A DNA stretch of 64,000 nt from Megascapheus bottae (GCA_024803745.1 JANJXV010000191.1:682001-746000), one strand, 5' to 3'. Shown: positions 33,183 through 44,990, numbered from the stretch's first letter. A program made the numbers and translations. Notes: generated from the sequence alone by a model not told the origin.

Positions 33183-33500
33183 TCAAATAGGTTTCCTCTC
33201 AATATACCTCATCTGAGTTGCCCTTGAGTTTCCTGGCTTTCTTCCTAGAGAAATGCCTGATATACGGGCATTTTGGCTTGGCACTGGTCCAGAATCTACT
33301 TCTTCAAGTGAGAGATCCATATCTCTCATGCCTTTGATCCGAGCCGCCTGACCGTTGGCAACAGCACAGCAACATCTTTCTTCCTCCTGAGCCACAGGCC
33401 AAGGGAGCTGGCTTGAGCTGGTTGTCACATGCAGTGGCTTGGTTACCAGGGTTCCATATTCTGTTCCATTGTGAGGGAGGTAGGGTCACATTTCAAGGCC
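33183..33500 (-). pseudogene. Open stretch upstream of the REM remnant, shared with array spacers
   Basis: Minus frame 33183-33428 reads AQEEERCCCAVANGQAARIK and then GMRDMDLSLEEVDSGPVP. The array spacers keep a clear but diverged version (AQEEERCCCAVAKGQ). It lies just upstream of the RalGDS-like REM remnant in the same orientation, so it may be an upstream exon of that gene. I do not recognise the protein itself. Confidence 0.4.
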
Positions 33501-33779
33501 CAATGACCAAAGCTCCTTGCTCACAGAAGACCTCCCCAAAGACATACTGGAGGCTGAATCTCCCTTCCCACCTCACATATGGATGTAGTAAACAGCACAC
33601 CTTTTTGTTCAAATCCCAAGTCATTAACTAGGCGTAAGTGCTAGCCTGGTCTCAGGCTCAAGGAGCCTTTCTTAGGTAAGATCCAAACTTAACTGTCACT
33701 ATTCCCCTTACCCTTCACAAGACATTTTGCTTCACAGTGCCTTCTCAGCTTGCATTTTGCCTCTTGCACATTTTCTTTG

Positions 33780-33962
33780 ATAGTCCTGGGACTTGACCTC
33801 AGAGCCTGACCATTGTTCTTAGGCTTTCTTTAGGCTATAGCTGTCCCACCAAGCCACAGCACCACTTCCAGCGTTTTCTATGTATATAGTACTCCAGAAT
33901 CAAACCAGAGTCTTTTTGTGTGGTAGCCAAGCACTCTACAAATAGATGAAACACCCAGGCCA
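33780..33962 (-). repeat. IDL-Geo SINE
   Basis: Reversed 'cttgacctcagagcctgacc' with the head 'ggtagccaagcactctacaa'. Orthologous to the forward SINE at 11805-11998. Confidence 0.85.
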
Positions 33963-34197
33963 TCTTGCACATAGTATTCACTTCAATCTTCTAGGACGTT
34001 GTTATGTTTCTGTATCGTAATCAATTTTTCTTCCTGATGAATATCTGTGCTGTCATCTGTAAAAATGCAAGTGGGAAAATCACAGAAGCATTGGTGACAT
34101 AAAACAAAGTCTTACAGACATAGATAAGTGTTCATTCTTTGTAGGAGAAAGGATATTTTGATATGATGATGATGACTATTTATAAATACTTTATCTG

Positions 34198-34410
34198 GGT
34201 TTAGAGTTTGGCCCAGTGGTAGAGTGCTTGCCTAGCATCCATGAAGATCTAGGTTTGAGTCCTTAATATCACACAGATATAAAAATCCATATGGCAATGC
34301 GGCTCAAGTGGCAGAGGGCTAGACTTGGGAAAAGCCAAGAGCAGTGCTCAGGCCCTGAGTTCAAGCCCCAGGAATGGCAGAAAAAACAAAAGAAAAGAAA
34401 AGAAAAGGAA
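34198..34410 (+). repeat. IDL-Geo SINE, full
   Basis: Well-kept forward element: 'cccagtggtagagtgcttgc', B-box-like 'ggtttgagtcc' and 'tgcggctcaagtggcagagg', with an AAAAG-rich tail. Orthologous to 11375-11565. Confidence 0.9.
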
Positions 34411-34526
34411 AGAAATGTGCTTTTTACAAGTTATTCACTCACAGCATTTGCCTCTGAATTCTTCGCTTCTGCATCTTGTGACTTAGCCCTTTCCCTCAAT
34501 GTAGACAAGAAAAACAGATTTTATTA

Positions 34527-34907
34527 CTTGCTATCCTTTGTCCAATCTTTGGATATTAATTCACAATACAATATTGCCTGAGATATTGTGTGTGTGCATG
34601 TGTGTGTGTATCTGCCAATGTGTGCATGCACACATGTGTACAGGGTTTAGGGCTTACTCATAGGGCCTGTGTGATAACCCTCAGCATCTTTTCCTCAAAG
34701 GTATTGGTCTTTCACTTGTAGCTTATTATAGCTAATTGGAGTTGAGAGATTCACTCAATTTCTTGCCCTGTGCATTGGAACCCAGTGCTGGGTTCTCATA
34801 TTGTTAATTGTAGCTATAGAGAAGCCTGAGGTCTGGGGATCCTCGTTAGAATCCAGCCCCTGAAAGAAAGTCACTGATAGAAATCTTTATCTTCAGTTAA
34901 GCACGAA
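34527..34907. other. GT-rich tract and old repeat-like sequence
   Basis: A short GT/TGTG tract (34588-34640) is followed by sequence that may be a very old composite SINE. No gene seen. Confidence 0.4.
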
Positions 34908-35045
34908 TAAATAAGGCAAAAGTGGAACTGTGGCTCAGTTCCTCTTGTACCAGCCATGAGAAAATTAGTAATTGGCAGCACCTGGTCCCTGAGAGAAATC
35001 CTTAGCACTGGTTCAAAAAAAGAAAGAAAATAATGAAAAAAATTA
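34908..35045 (+). repeat. Geo monomer fragment
   Basis: Forward 'aaagtggaactgtggctcag' ending in an A-rich run. Confidence 0.55.
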
Positions 35046-35467
35046 AAACTTGCTGAGGAATCCATAAGGATAAACGTGCCTGTGAATAATCTTGTCATTT
35101 CCGATTCCCTCAAGAGCTTAGGTCTCTCCGTATTTTATCAAGTTTTTTTAAAGATATTTACATATTTTCTATCTTTCTTAAACAGAGATAGCCATCCACA
35201 AAACACAAACACAAACTCTCACACAGTATACCACCCACCCATAAGTGTCTGGCTATGTATATATGTATAGTCATATGTACTGATCTGTCTCTCTATACTA
35301 ATATATAAATGCATAAACATATATATTTAGACAAACCGGAAACATACATAGATAGGTCTCACGCGTTTCCAGATTTTGTGCAAGTCTTCTGAGTGCAACT
35401 TATCATTGTATTGTTTGTCAAGATAGAGTCCCTCTAACTTTTGGCCAGCTTCTTGTCCTTTGATACT
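35046..35467. other. Unrecognised AT-rich sequence
   Basis: AT-rich, with short CA- and TA-rich runs around 35200-35330. No gene seen. Confidence 0.4.
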
Positions 35468-35662
35468 TTTTTCTGCCAGTCCTGGGTTTTGAACGCTAGG
35501 CCTGGATGCTGTCACTGAGCTTGAGCTTCTTGCATTCAGTAGTTTATTGCAGATAAGAGTCTCATGGAGTTTCTGTCCTGGGCTGGCTTTGAATTGGGAT
35601 CCTCAGATCTCAAACTCCTGAGTAGCTAGGATGACAGTCTTGAGCTACCAGTACCTGGTTCC
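35468..35662 (-). repeat. Composite SINE
   Basis: Reversed: 'gccagtcctgggttttgaac', 'tgcagataagagtctcatgg' and 'tgagtagctaggatgacagt'. Confidence 0.75.
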
Positions 35663-38221
35663 TTTGCCTCTTTTACCCTTTTTTTGGCCCCACCACAGCC
35701 ATGGTATCTACCTTCCTATGTTCTCTCCACCTGCCCCCAGACAGGGGTCTGACAGATGCTTTCCACCCACTTATTCATGTCCTCCTCTGTATTGGCTGAC
35801 AGCTAAGACATGCACTCACTTGTCTGGATGCCAAACACAAAGCCATGTGATTGTTTCTCAGTCTGGAACATCCTATCAGATTTATAGCACCACAGAGGGT
35901 CAGGTTGATGCTCCTCCAGGGCTTCTTAAATTGTTCTCATATTAATCCACAACACGTTTGTCATCACTTGTCCAGCTAATTCATGGACTAAAGCAGCATT
36001 CCCTACAAACGTAGATCCCAATACCATGAGGACACTCAAGGGTGCATTAGGAGTGTGACCTGCAGGTGGATGTGAGCCTGTCTAAGTTGGAGGGGATTTC
36101 TCCACCACAGGAAATGGAATACAAATTTAGAATCTGCTTTCATGAGGTGACAATCTCTGGCAGATGTTCTTATCAAATGTGGCACTGCCTACTTCCAGCT
36201 TAAAACATGGGTTGATGACCCAGCATAACAGAGAATGTATTCACCCCGGCCCAACACATAGGCTGGGACCCTGAACTTTCAGGTAGCATTTGGCTTTGAA
36301 GGTCATGAGATCTTAGTCTACAAATGAGGAGCCCCCTCCCGTGAGGCATAGCAAACGGAGCCAAAGTGCAACCCAGTTAAGCACCAGATCAAGCTTCCCT
36401 TCTTCAGTAGGGTATGGTTTGAAAACTGTGCATAGCTTCTGATTGAAGCCAGTCCAGAAAGGAAAGTCCATGAAACTCTCATTTCCACTTAACTGCCAAG
36501 GGGGTGGGGGAAGTCACAGGCTGGGGGATGCACAGGATGATCCATGGGCCCTGTGCAGCTACTGGGTCACCCCCTTCTGCATCTCAGCCTTTGGCTTTGA
36601 GCTCTGTGATCGTCAAGATGTGCACAGTCTGTACTCTGGCTGGCAGAAGAAAGGACCCTGGGAAGACAATTGTAGACCCTTTGTGAGTGTAGGAAGGGGT
36701 AGGCTGGACACCCAGTCCAAGAGGAGCTAAAACTGGAGTCGAGGGGTGTGCAAGGAGTGGGTGTGAGGGTTGTGGGCAGTCACAGTCACGGCAGAGGTGG
36801 CTCTGTCTGTGGGGTGAGTGCCTCCCTGCAGGCACAGTACTGGACATATCAGAAATCCACATGAAAAGGAAAAGCTGGAAATGGCACTATGGTTCAAATG
36901 GTAGAGCATCAACCTTGAGCAAAAGAGCTCAGGGACAGTACCCAGGACCTGAGTTCAAGCCTCATGACTGTAAAAGAAAAAGAACCAGGACTATGAGAGG
37001 GAACCTGGTACTCTCTTGGTCTAATCAGACACAAGAAGAGGCCGGGATAGGCTGTGGAAAAACACAGAGAACATCTTCCCCCAGCTCATCCTGTCCTTTA
37101 TGCTGGGGCAGCCATGTAACTAGGGCTACGGTGAGATCATCTTCACCCCTGTGCTGCCATCTGAATTGTAGGCCTCTGTCCTGGCATGGGGTGTCCTGAT
37201 GGCTGAGCAGGTGCCCTAACCCTAGATGGAGAGCAGCCACTGACTGTGGTAGCTAAGGAGAGATCTGTTCCATAGCTATCAGGCCACCCAGCATGGGAGC
37301 CATAAGCACCCCTCACCCAGGTAGAGGCCAATATTTTCCAGGTGCTACTAACATTGCCCCACCCCTAGCTCTGGGTACACGTGACATTCCCTCCACAAGG
37401 AGCAGGACTAAGTGAAGGATCAGGAAGCTGCCTATGGGCTTCAGATGATGGCCAGGCTGGCACTACAGATGGCCTCACTCTGTCACCACCTTCCCCTGCC
37501 TCCATCATTCCTCCATCATGCCTCTCTACCTCCCACCCATTAACCTTGGAAACCAATGAACTGGGCTCTCATCATTCCTCTCATCTCTTCACCCACCTTG
37601 CCATGCGTCCATCCCTCTGTCACTTCCACCCCACACACATCCCACCACCAGCCACCCTCTAGCTTATGAGGATCCCAGAGGAAGCTCTTGGTGAAGGGCT
37701 TGTGACCACAAAACAGTTACTATCACCCGCTCCAGCCTGATCCACCACAGAATAAGAACAGCCAAGCAGGCACACACTGCAGCAGAGTTGCTCTGCTGCC
37801 ACCCTGATTTCTTCATGGCCAGGACTTGGCTCTCCTCAGCCTCCCAGCTCAGTAACCAGAACATTGTGCTTTCACAGAGCCATGGCTTCCAGTCTCCATG
37901 GACACAATGACATCAAGGTGATGCCAACATCCCCATCTCTATATACTTCTAACTATGGGATGGGAGCTGATGTTCTCTTCTGTGACTCCATCCGTTAAGA
38001 GGCTCATGCAGATTTCTATACTTTGCTCATCATGGTGACTCTTTGGTTATCAAGTCACTGCTGGGCTTCCAGTTCACCACATATAGAACCCATACTCCAA
38101 CACTTTTCTTAGAAGGACTGATGACTTTTAAATATTCTCTAGTTTTAAATTTCTAGTTCCTTCTCTCTTTCATTTATATATTTCCCTTCCTCACATACTT
38201 CCCTTTTTTTACCTTCCTTCT
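35663..38221. other. GC-richer unrecognised region
   Basis: Higher GC than the surroundings, with many short frames on both strands (for example 36443-36730 plus, 36584-36862 minus, 37381-37662 plus). None shows a domain I can name or outlasts its overlapping frames. A Geo-type SINE tail lies at 36866-36985. It may hold remains of another gene, but the sequence alone does not show which. Confidence 0.35.
36866..36985 (+). repeat. Composite SINE tail fragment
   Basis: Forward 'tggttcaaatggtagagcat' and 'gagctcagggacagtaccca', ending A-rich. Confidence 0.7.
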
Positions 38222-38440
38222 TTCATTCCTGGCCTTGAACTCAAGACCTGGAGCTTTTTCTTAGCTTTTCTTTGCTCAAGGTAGCACTCTAGCTCTTGAG
38301 CCACAGCTCTACTTCAATCTTTGTTCTTGCTCTAAACTGGGAGTATGAGTCTCATGCATTTTTCCCTTTGCTGGGTTGGTTTTAAACCACAATACTAAGA
38401 TCAGGATCCTGAATATGCCTCGGATTACAGGTATTATCTA
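38222..38440 (-). repeat. Composite SINE, old
   Basis: Reversed 'ccttgaactcaagacctgga', 'ctcttgagccacagctctac' and 'tcggattacaggtattatct'. Confidence 0.65.
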
Positions 38441-39379
38441 ATCAAAACAAATTCCTGATTTCTTTTTTAGACATAATTAGTTCTTTCAGGTGAGCCACCA
38501 GCCACTCATGCAAGAGCATTGCAGGATCCCAGCATTCATCTTGTCTCCAGTCTTATTCCATCCATCTCACAATGGTCATCTAAAACACCCTGCTGCATGC
38601 CTGAAGTCGCAAGGAACATTCTCAACGCCATGAGAAGCCCCCTTAAGCTCTGCCTCAGACATGCCCAGCCCCCATCCCACTTCCACATGAGCATTTGTTT
38701 AGGAGAAATTTCCTGAGTACATCATCATCTTTTCCTCACCATTCAAATTTCATCTTTGGAGTCATTTCTCCCAGACAAAGAGGAACATGATCCATGGTTT
38801 GATAGCAGCTCCAGCTTCATAGTCCCAGCCACCAACACCCCCCCCATTACCCTGCCAGACACCTGAATTCAAGGACAATGTTTTCACTACCCCTGACTCT
38901 TATCAAATGTTTTAACTTATACAGTGCATTAAAATAATTTTACTAAATGGAATAAACACATGGCATCAAGCTTCAGAATCTTTGCAACTGAACTTTTAGT
39001 GAATCACAGACACACCAGCATTTCTGTAGCCAACAGAAATCTTAGCTTTGAGATTTCAGCCTTCCTGGTATCCAAGTTTGGATATGCTTACACTGCCCTT
39101 AATGGGGCACTTCAATCACAAAATCCCACAACAATCACTGTCATTTGACATTCACTGGTAGGTGGTGCTAGGAAAAAGACTGATGTGCCAACTCCATGCT
39201 GGCTTGACCTATGCCATCTTCAAACCTGGAGCAAGTGGGGCTCCTCTCTCCATGACATCTTTTGTGTACTACCCCAGGAGGACCTTTACCTTGAGACAAA
39301 ATTATGAAGACTATCTCTACCAGCAAAGATTCCAGTGAGATGTGCCTACATGGATAAAGCTAAAATCTCACTAAAGTGA
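38441..39379. other. Unrecognised sequence
   Basis: No gene or repeat family recognised. Short frames at 38519-38716 and 38960-39148 carry no known motif. Confidence 0.35.
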
Positions 39380-39606
39380 GGTTGTTGGCATTGCTGGAGC
39401 CTGAACTCAGGGCCTGGGCACTAAGCATTTGTACTCAAGACTAGCCCTTTACCACTTGAGCCCAAATTCCATTCCCAGCTGTTTTTATTTTTGGTAGTAA
39501 GAATCTATCAGACTTTCCTGTTCTAGGTGACTTGGAACTTCCATACTCAGATCTCAGCCTCGTGACCAGCCTGGATTAAAAGTGTGGATCAGCCATGCGC
39601 CACACC
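39380..39606 (-). repeat. Composite SINE, old
   Basis: Reversed 'cctgaactcagggcctgggc', 'ctcaagactagccctttacc' and a diverged head. Confidence 0.65.
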
Positions 39607-39984
39607 TGAGGACTTTTGCCAGCACATTTTTTCCCAAAAATTAGAAGAGGAAGATGTGGGAGGGTTGGGCTCATCCTGCCCTGCATATGAAGGAGAGCAT
39701 CAGCGCCTGAACTTCATTCCCTGTTGTAGGCTGCTGGAGGAAAAGGAAGCAAATAGGCACAGGCTGGCAGCAGATGCCACAGAACAACTTGTGACCAAGA
39801 CTCCCAGAGCAGACCTCAGAATCGATGACAGAGTTGGATCTACCCAGTAACAGAGGCAGTGGTGACACCTGAAACTGCGCGTTTGAGCCTTTGCTGCTAG
39901 TAAACAGGGCCACCTATGTCTCAATGAGAAAGGTGAGATTTTGGTGGAGAAGGTGAGATTAAACATTATGTATCATGCCAGAAG
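39607..39984. other. Unrecognised sequence
   Basis: An 88-residue plus frame (39584-39850) starts inside the preceding SINE and shows no known domain. Confidence 0.35.
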
Positions 39985-40865
39985 ACAGACTATAAGGGGT
40001 CTTTTATTATTCCAAGTGAAATTTTGGATTTCCTCTTCTGTTTCTTTAAAGAATAACATTGGGATATTGATGAATATTGCACTAAATTTGTATAGTCCCT
40101 ATCAAGATTGCCATTTTTACAATATTACTTTTTCCAAACCAGGAGCATAGGTTTTTGCATTTCGTCAGTTCTGCGTTAATTTCTTTCTCCAGAGTTTATA
40201 GTTCCATCAAAAAGGTGCTTTACATTCTAAGTTAATTCCTAGGTATTTTATTTTCTTTGATAGCAAAATGAGTTGCTATGCTGATTCTTGCCTCATTCCT
40301 CTCATTTGTTGGCATATAGGAAGGCAGTTGACATTGAGGGTTAATTTTATACCCTGCTACCTTACCAAAGTTTTATATCAGCTCAAGCAGCTTCGGAGAA
40401 GAGTCTATAGGGTTCTTTAAATACAGAATCATGTCATCTGTAAGGAGAGAAAGTTTCAGTTCCTCTTTCCCTTTTCCTCCTCACTCCAGTTAGAATGGAC
40501 AGGATCCAGAAATCTAATAACGTATGCTGGAGGGGATGTGGCCAGGAGGGATCACTACTACACTGCTGGTGGGATTGCAAACTCGTTCAACCACTATGGA
40601 AAGCTCTATGGCAGTATCCCAAAAAGACTAAACATAGAGGTCCCCTGTGATCCAGCAATTTCACTACTTGCCAATCGTCCAGATAGGACACACTAAATTC
40701 ACTAGAACAATAACATTTATCACAGCACTATTTACTATAACAAAGGTATGGAACCAACCCAGATGCCCGTCAGTTGATGAGTAGATCAAATATGGTGTTT
40801 TTACACAATGGAATTCTGTGCTTCTGTCAGAAAGAATGACAGACGAATTTGTAAGGAAATAGAAA
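39985..40865. mobile_element. Old LINE-1 with internal inversion
   Basis: 39985-40478 is minus-strand ORF2 RT sequence ('ggggtcttttattattccaa' and the FADD-coding region near 40430). From 40479 the orientation flips: 40479-40865 is plus-strand ORF2 C-terminal sequence ('gctggaggggatgtggccag'). This is the pattern of a 5'-inverted insertion from twin priming. It is more diverged than the array L1s. Confidence 0.8.
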
Positions 40866-40894
40866 GACTGTAAAGTTTAGAAATTAGTTTCTGT

Positions 40895-41205
<311 letters not shown>

Positions 41206-41378
41206 ATCCTTAGGCTTGAACTCAGGGCCTGAGCTACTTTTGCTCAAGGTTAGCACTCTACCATTTGAACCACAGTGCTGCTTCTGGCTTGCTCTTTTCA
41301 CGTAGTATTGAGGAATCTAACCCAGGCCTTCATCCTTGATAGGTTAGCACTCTACCACTAAGCCACACAGTCAGCTTT
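41206..41378 (-). repeat. IDL-Geo SINE
   Basis: Reversed 'gcttgaactcagggcctgag', 'ctaacccaggccttcatcct' and 'taggttagcactctaccact'. The CT tract sits at its 3' end. Confidence 0.85.
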
Positions 41379-41619
41379 TAGAGGTTCCTGACAAAGGTTT
41401 TCCTACATGCTATTATTTCTTCTGTGAGTGCTCTTAATGCTTGCTGAAGGTTGACTTTGTTTAGAAGACTTACCCTAATGCTCCCATATACAGAGATTCT
41501 ATATATAGCTAAATGTTTTTCATTACTCAGAATTTCTCTATTGTGTATGTTCTGAAATGTACTGAAGACTGACTTCTGATTAAAAGTCATTGCACATTTG
41601 TTCTATTCATTAGTTTTCT
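41379..41619. other. Possible 3' UTR of KRAB-ZNF copy B
   Basis: Directly downstream of the finger remnants on the minus strand. No polyadenylation site was assigned. Confidence 0.3.
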
Positions 41620-43181
41620 TTTCTTCTATGGGAATCAGGTTTGTGATGAACACAGAAGTATGCCTTCCAGGTCAAACACTTTCCACATTTGTAATATTCA
41701 TAAGGTTTTTCTCTCCTATGTGCATTTTATACTTAGTCATACGTTCATGATGGATTTTTCATATTCTTATATTCATACGATTTTTATCCTGTGTCTGTGT
41801 GGTATCATGCAAACTCAACTATGAGTTCTTCAAAAAAATTTCCCTTTCATTTTATTCATAGGATTCTATCCTGTGGGTGTTTAGTGATAAATCTTGACTT
41901 GTGCCTTCTGGGGAAAAGACTGAACATTTGCTACATTCATTAAGGGTTTTATCTTGTGTTGGTTCTGTGACACAAGCTGAGTTTTCTTCCACAGACTAAA
42001 AAGTCTTTCCTATTTATTACATTGCTAAGGCTTCTAATATGTGTGAACTCTCTTACGCTTCCTGAAGGGTGAATACTGCACCAAAGACTTTCAACTTTGG
42101 TTATATTCCTAAGGTTTCTAATATGTGTGTACTCTGTTATGCCTCCTGTAATGTGACTTCCATCTGAAGGTCTTACCACATTTGATGCACTCGTACAGTT
42201 TCTCTCCTGTGTGTGTTCTCTGATGCAATTTGAGGGAAGACTTCCATTTGAAAGACATTCCACATCGGTTACCTTCATAAGGTTTTTCTCCTGTTTGAAT
42301 TGTCTTATGCATGTTGATGATTGGCTTCTGTGTGAAGGACTTTTCACATATGTTACACTCATTAGGTGTTTCTCCTGAGTATATTCTCTGATGAACATGG
42401 AGTTTTACCTTCCATTTGAAAGACTTTCCGCATTCACTACATGCATAAGTTTTCTCTCCTGTGTGTGTTCTATTATGCCCATCAAGATATGACTTCCACT
42501 TGAAGGTCTTTCCACATTTGTTGCACACATAAGGTTTCTCTCCTGTGTGTGTTCTTTGATGCAATTTGAGGGAAGATTTCTGTCTGAAAGACTTTACACA
42601 TTGGTTACATTCATAAGGTTTCACTCCTGTGTGTATTCTCTGATGAACACGAAGTTTTCCCTTCCCTTGGAAAGACTGTCCACATTCATTACACTTATAA
42701 GATTTCTCTCCTGTGTGTGTTATTTGATGAACTCGAAGGTGTATCTTCTGGGTGAAAGACTTTTCACATTTGTTACATTCATAAGGTTTCTCTTCTGTGT
42801 GTCTTCTCTGGTGCAAAGTGAGGTATGATTTCAGTCTAAAAGTCTTCCCACATTTATCCCATTCATAAGATTTCTCTTCTGTGTGAGATCTCTGATGTGT
42901 GCTGATTGCTGAATTCTGGGCAGAAATTTTATTACGTTCCTCATATTCATAAGGTTTGTCTTCTCTTGGAGATCGAGGTTGGAGCGTCAGGTCTGACTTC
43001 TCAGAAATTAATTTTCACACTTGACGTACGCATCACATATCTCAGGATATTTGCTCTGAGGTATTGTAAGGCGTATTTCATTACTGAAAGATTTCTCACA
43101 TTCACTACATATATGAGGAGTCTCTCCTGTGTACATTTTCGGATGTGTAGTGATGGTCGGTGTTAAGTACAATATTTTTCA
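41620..43181 (-). pseudogene. Decayed C2H2 zinc-finger array of KRAB-ZNF copy B
   Basis: The main open stretch is 42118-43014, preceded by an in-frame TGA at 43015-43017 caused by a 1-nt loss in what should read K-C-E-K-L-I. It holds nine C2H2-type units. Five keep all ligands, for example ECNKCEKSF..HLRVHQITH, KCNECGQSF, ECNQCVKSF, VCNKCGKTF and ECIKCGKTF. Four are damaged: EWDKC (Cys to Trp), a final HQRIY, a final HKTIQ, and EGNRC (Cys to Gly). Several linkers depart from TGEKPY (TEEKPY, TGVKPY, SGETPN). The frame stops at 42118, beyond which weaker finger remnants (about 41690, PYEYYKCGKC) continue to about 41620. A further degenerate unit (HICSECEKSF) lies near 43090-43130 in another frame. 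The array is cut off from the KRAB part by the stop at 43182. Confidence 0.85.
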
Positions 43182-43594
43182 TCACACAGTACATTTAGCA
43201 GTTTTCCTCCCTCCCTGAAGAATTTCTTGGGCAGGGAGAACGGAATTATGATACTGCAGATCTTTTGGACTGTCACAATCGTGAATAAAATGCTCTGAAT
43301 ATCCGATGGATTTTTTAAGAACAGGAGACATACGAGATCTATATGCAGTATGCATCTCATCAGGCTTAGGAGACAGAAGCATGTTCTGACACTTTATGAA
43401 CTCCTCAGTCCTCACCCCTAAGTTGTTACCGTTATTACTAATCAGCTCTGGATTATGTGTAGAGCTCAAATTTAAAGTTGTTGCAAATCTCACGTTTTCC
43501 TCCACTTCAATACTACTTGCAACTGCTACTTCACAAAGACATTCATGTGGATTTTCCTGGCATGTCTTGAACACATTTTCCATTACCTGGACAT
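43182..43594 (-). CDS. KRAB-ZNF copy B: start of zinc-finger exon, ending in early stop
   Basis: The exon opens at 43594 after an AG acceptor (43596-43595). In phase with the KRAB-B exon it encodes D-V-Q-V-M-E-N-V-F-K-T-C-Q-E-N-P-H-E-C and about 120 more linker residues. It ends AKCTV and TGA at 43182, before any zinc finger. Two more stops follow closely in the neighbouring frames. With the KRAB A and B exons this could give a finger-less KRAB protein of roughly 210 residues plus the unknown first exon. Such a protein could bind TRIM28 but not DNA. It may equally be a plain pseudogene; expression is not visible in sequence. It is the paralogue of 1-379. Confidence 0.75.
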
Positions 43595-44002
43595 CTAAAA
43601 TGAGTCATAGAAAAAAAGACACAAACATACATGAGATACAAATATTCCTTACTGTAAAGATAATGACTTTACTTTCCCATCCTAAGTGTTAGATATTTTA
43701 AAATATAAAAGTGGAAATTGATTTGTGAGAAAAATATGCTTTTCTCCCTAACCTATTATGAAAATGATATTTTACAATGACCAATAATGTTTTTCTGTGT
43801 TTTAGTTCTCTTTTTATATCACAGGAAATATTTATTGAAATTACCCATCTATGTATTGCTACAGTTTTAAGCTGAGTACTATCTATAGCATACCTGCAGC
43901 TGTTTTTTTTCAAATACTGTTTTGTTTATACATTGAGGAATAGCTGCCTTTCTTTTATTTTTGAGAAATACTCTAAATATTGTGCTGTTTTGCATCTTTT
44001 TA

Positions 44003-44168
44003 AAACTTTCTTTTCTTTTCTTTTCTTTTTTCTTTTTTGTAGTTCATAGGCCTCGGCCCTGTCCCTGAACACTTCAGCCGAAGACTATAACCCCTATCCT
44101 TGAGCTACAGCCCCACTTCCTGTTTTCTAGAGTTAACTACTGATAAGAGTCTCACGTCCTGAGTACCA
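44003..44168 (-). repeat. Composite SINE, partial (copy B)
   Basis: Same insertion as 786-957. Confidence 0.7.
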
Positions 44169-44520
44169 GATAGGATTACCTTACCCAGTTTCAATGCTGT
44201 TTGCTTATTAACCATTAAGTGAGGAACACGAATTTTTTCTAGATTCAGCGGCCACAAGTTTGGTTTATATGTCTGTTTGCCTTTGATCCTAGCAAGAACG
44301 ATTCTTGAGAGTAAGGTCTTACACCTATATCCCTTCAGTTACAACTTCTCACTAAAGTCTCAATTTAGGTATTTGTGGGAATTTTGAAATTTATTTCTTT
44401 CCATTTGAAGTCTTATAAAAATTCCTTTTCTAACACTCCTGTCCCTCAGAACCATGGAAGACCAGAAAATCCCCAGCTCATTGTCTAGTTAATTTTCTTA
44501 TGTTGATTGAAACTTTGTTG

Positions 44521-44704
44521 TTTTTTTTCCTTCCATTCCTGGGTTTGAACTTAGGACCTAACCACTGTCCTTGGGTTTTCTCAAGACTAGAACCCTACCA
44601 ATGAATTCATTACTTCTGGCTTTTTCTATGTATGTTGTAATAAGGAATAAAACCTGTGTCTTTGTGCATGCTAGGCAAGCACTCTACCACTAGGCTCAAT
44701 TTCT
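44521..44704 (-). repeat. IDL-Geo SINE (copy B)
   Basis: Same insertion as 1312-1492. Confidence 0.8.
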
Positions 44705-44844
44705 GTGGAAACGTCTGGTTTTGAATACCAGTCTCTTCCTACCAGCATAAAGATATTATCCTTATCAGAGAATAATGCCCTGACATATTCCTTGTTTGCT
44801 CAATCATTTATAGTCTTAGTTTTAAAGAAATGAAAGAATGATAT

Positions 44845-44845
44845 T

Positions 44846-44879
<34 letters not shown>

Positions 44880-44908
44880 TTTCCTTCCTTCCCTCTTTCT
44901 TCCCTATT

Positions 44909-44988
<80 letters not shown>

Positions 44989-44990
44989 GT
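44845..44990 (+). repeat. (CTTT)n microsatellite (copy B)
   Basis: Shorter than the copy A tract and with a different interruption pattern ('ccctatttc'). Confidence 0.95.

Larger units (their letters stand above)
33150..34526. repeat. Inverted single-copy homologue of the L1-array spacer
   Basis: The reverse complement of this segment matches the array spacers from end to end. 'gttgtagtgtgtggg' at about 33155 equals the spacer end beside the L1 poly(A). 'caatgtagacaagaaaaaca' at about 34497-34525 equals the spacer end beside the L1 5' end. Both IDL-Geo SINEs are shared (33780-33962, 34198-34410). It is more diverged than the array spacers are from each other and has no L1 at either end. It is therefore the best visible representative of the sequence from which the array spacer came. 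Confidence 0.85.

Noticed and set aside
34198..34280. tRNA-Ala-like sequence with A and B boxes
   Set aside because: Head of an IDL-Geo SINE with an A-rich tail. It does not fold as a complete tRNA and recurs many times.
36443..36862. Overlapping frames in the GC-rich stretch as a gene
   Set aside because: Frames on both strands are similar in length, none has a recognisable motif, and no convincing exon boundaries were found.
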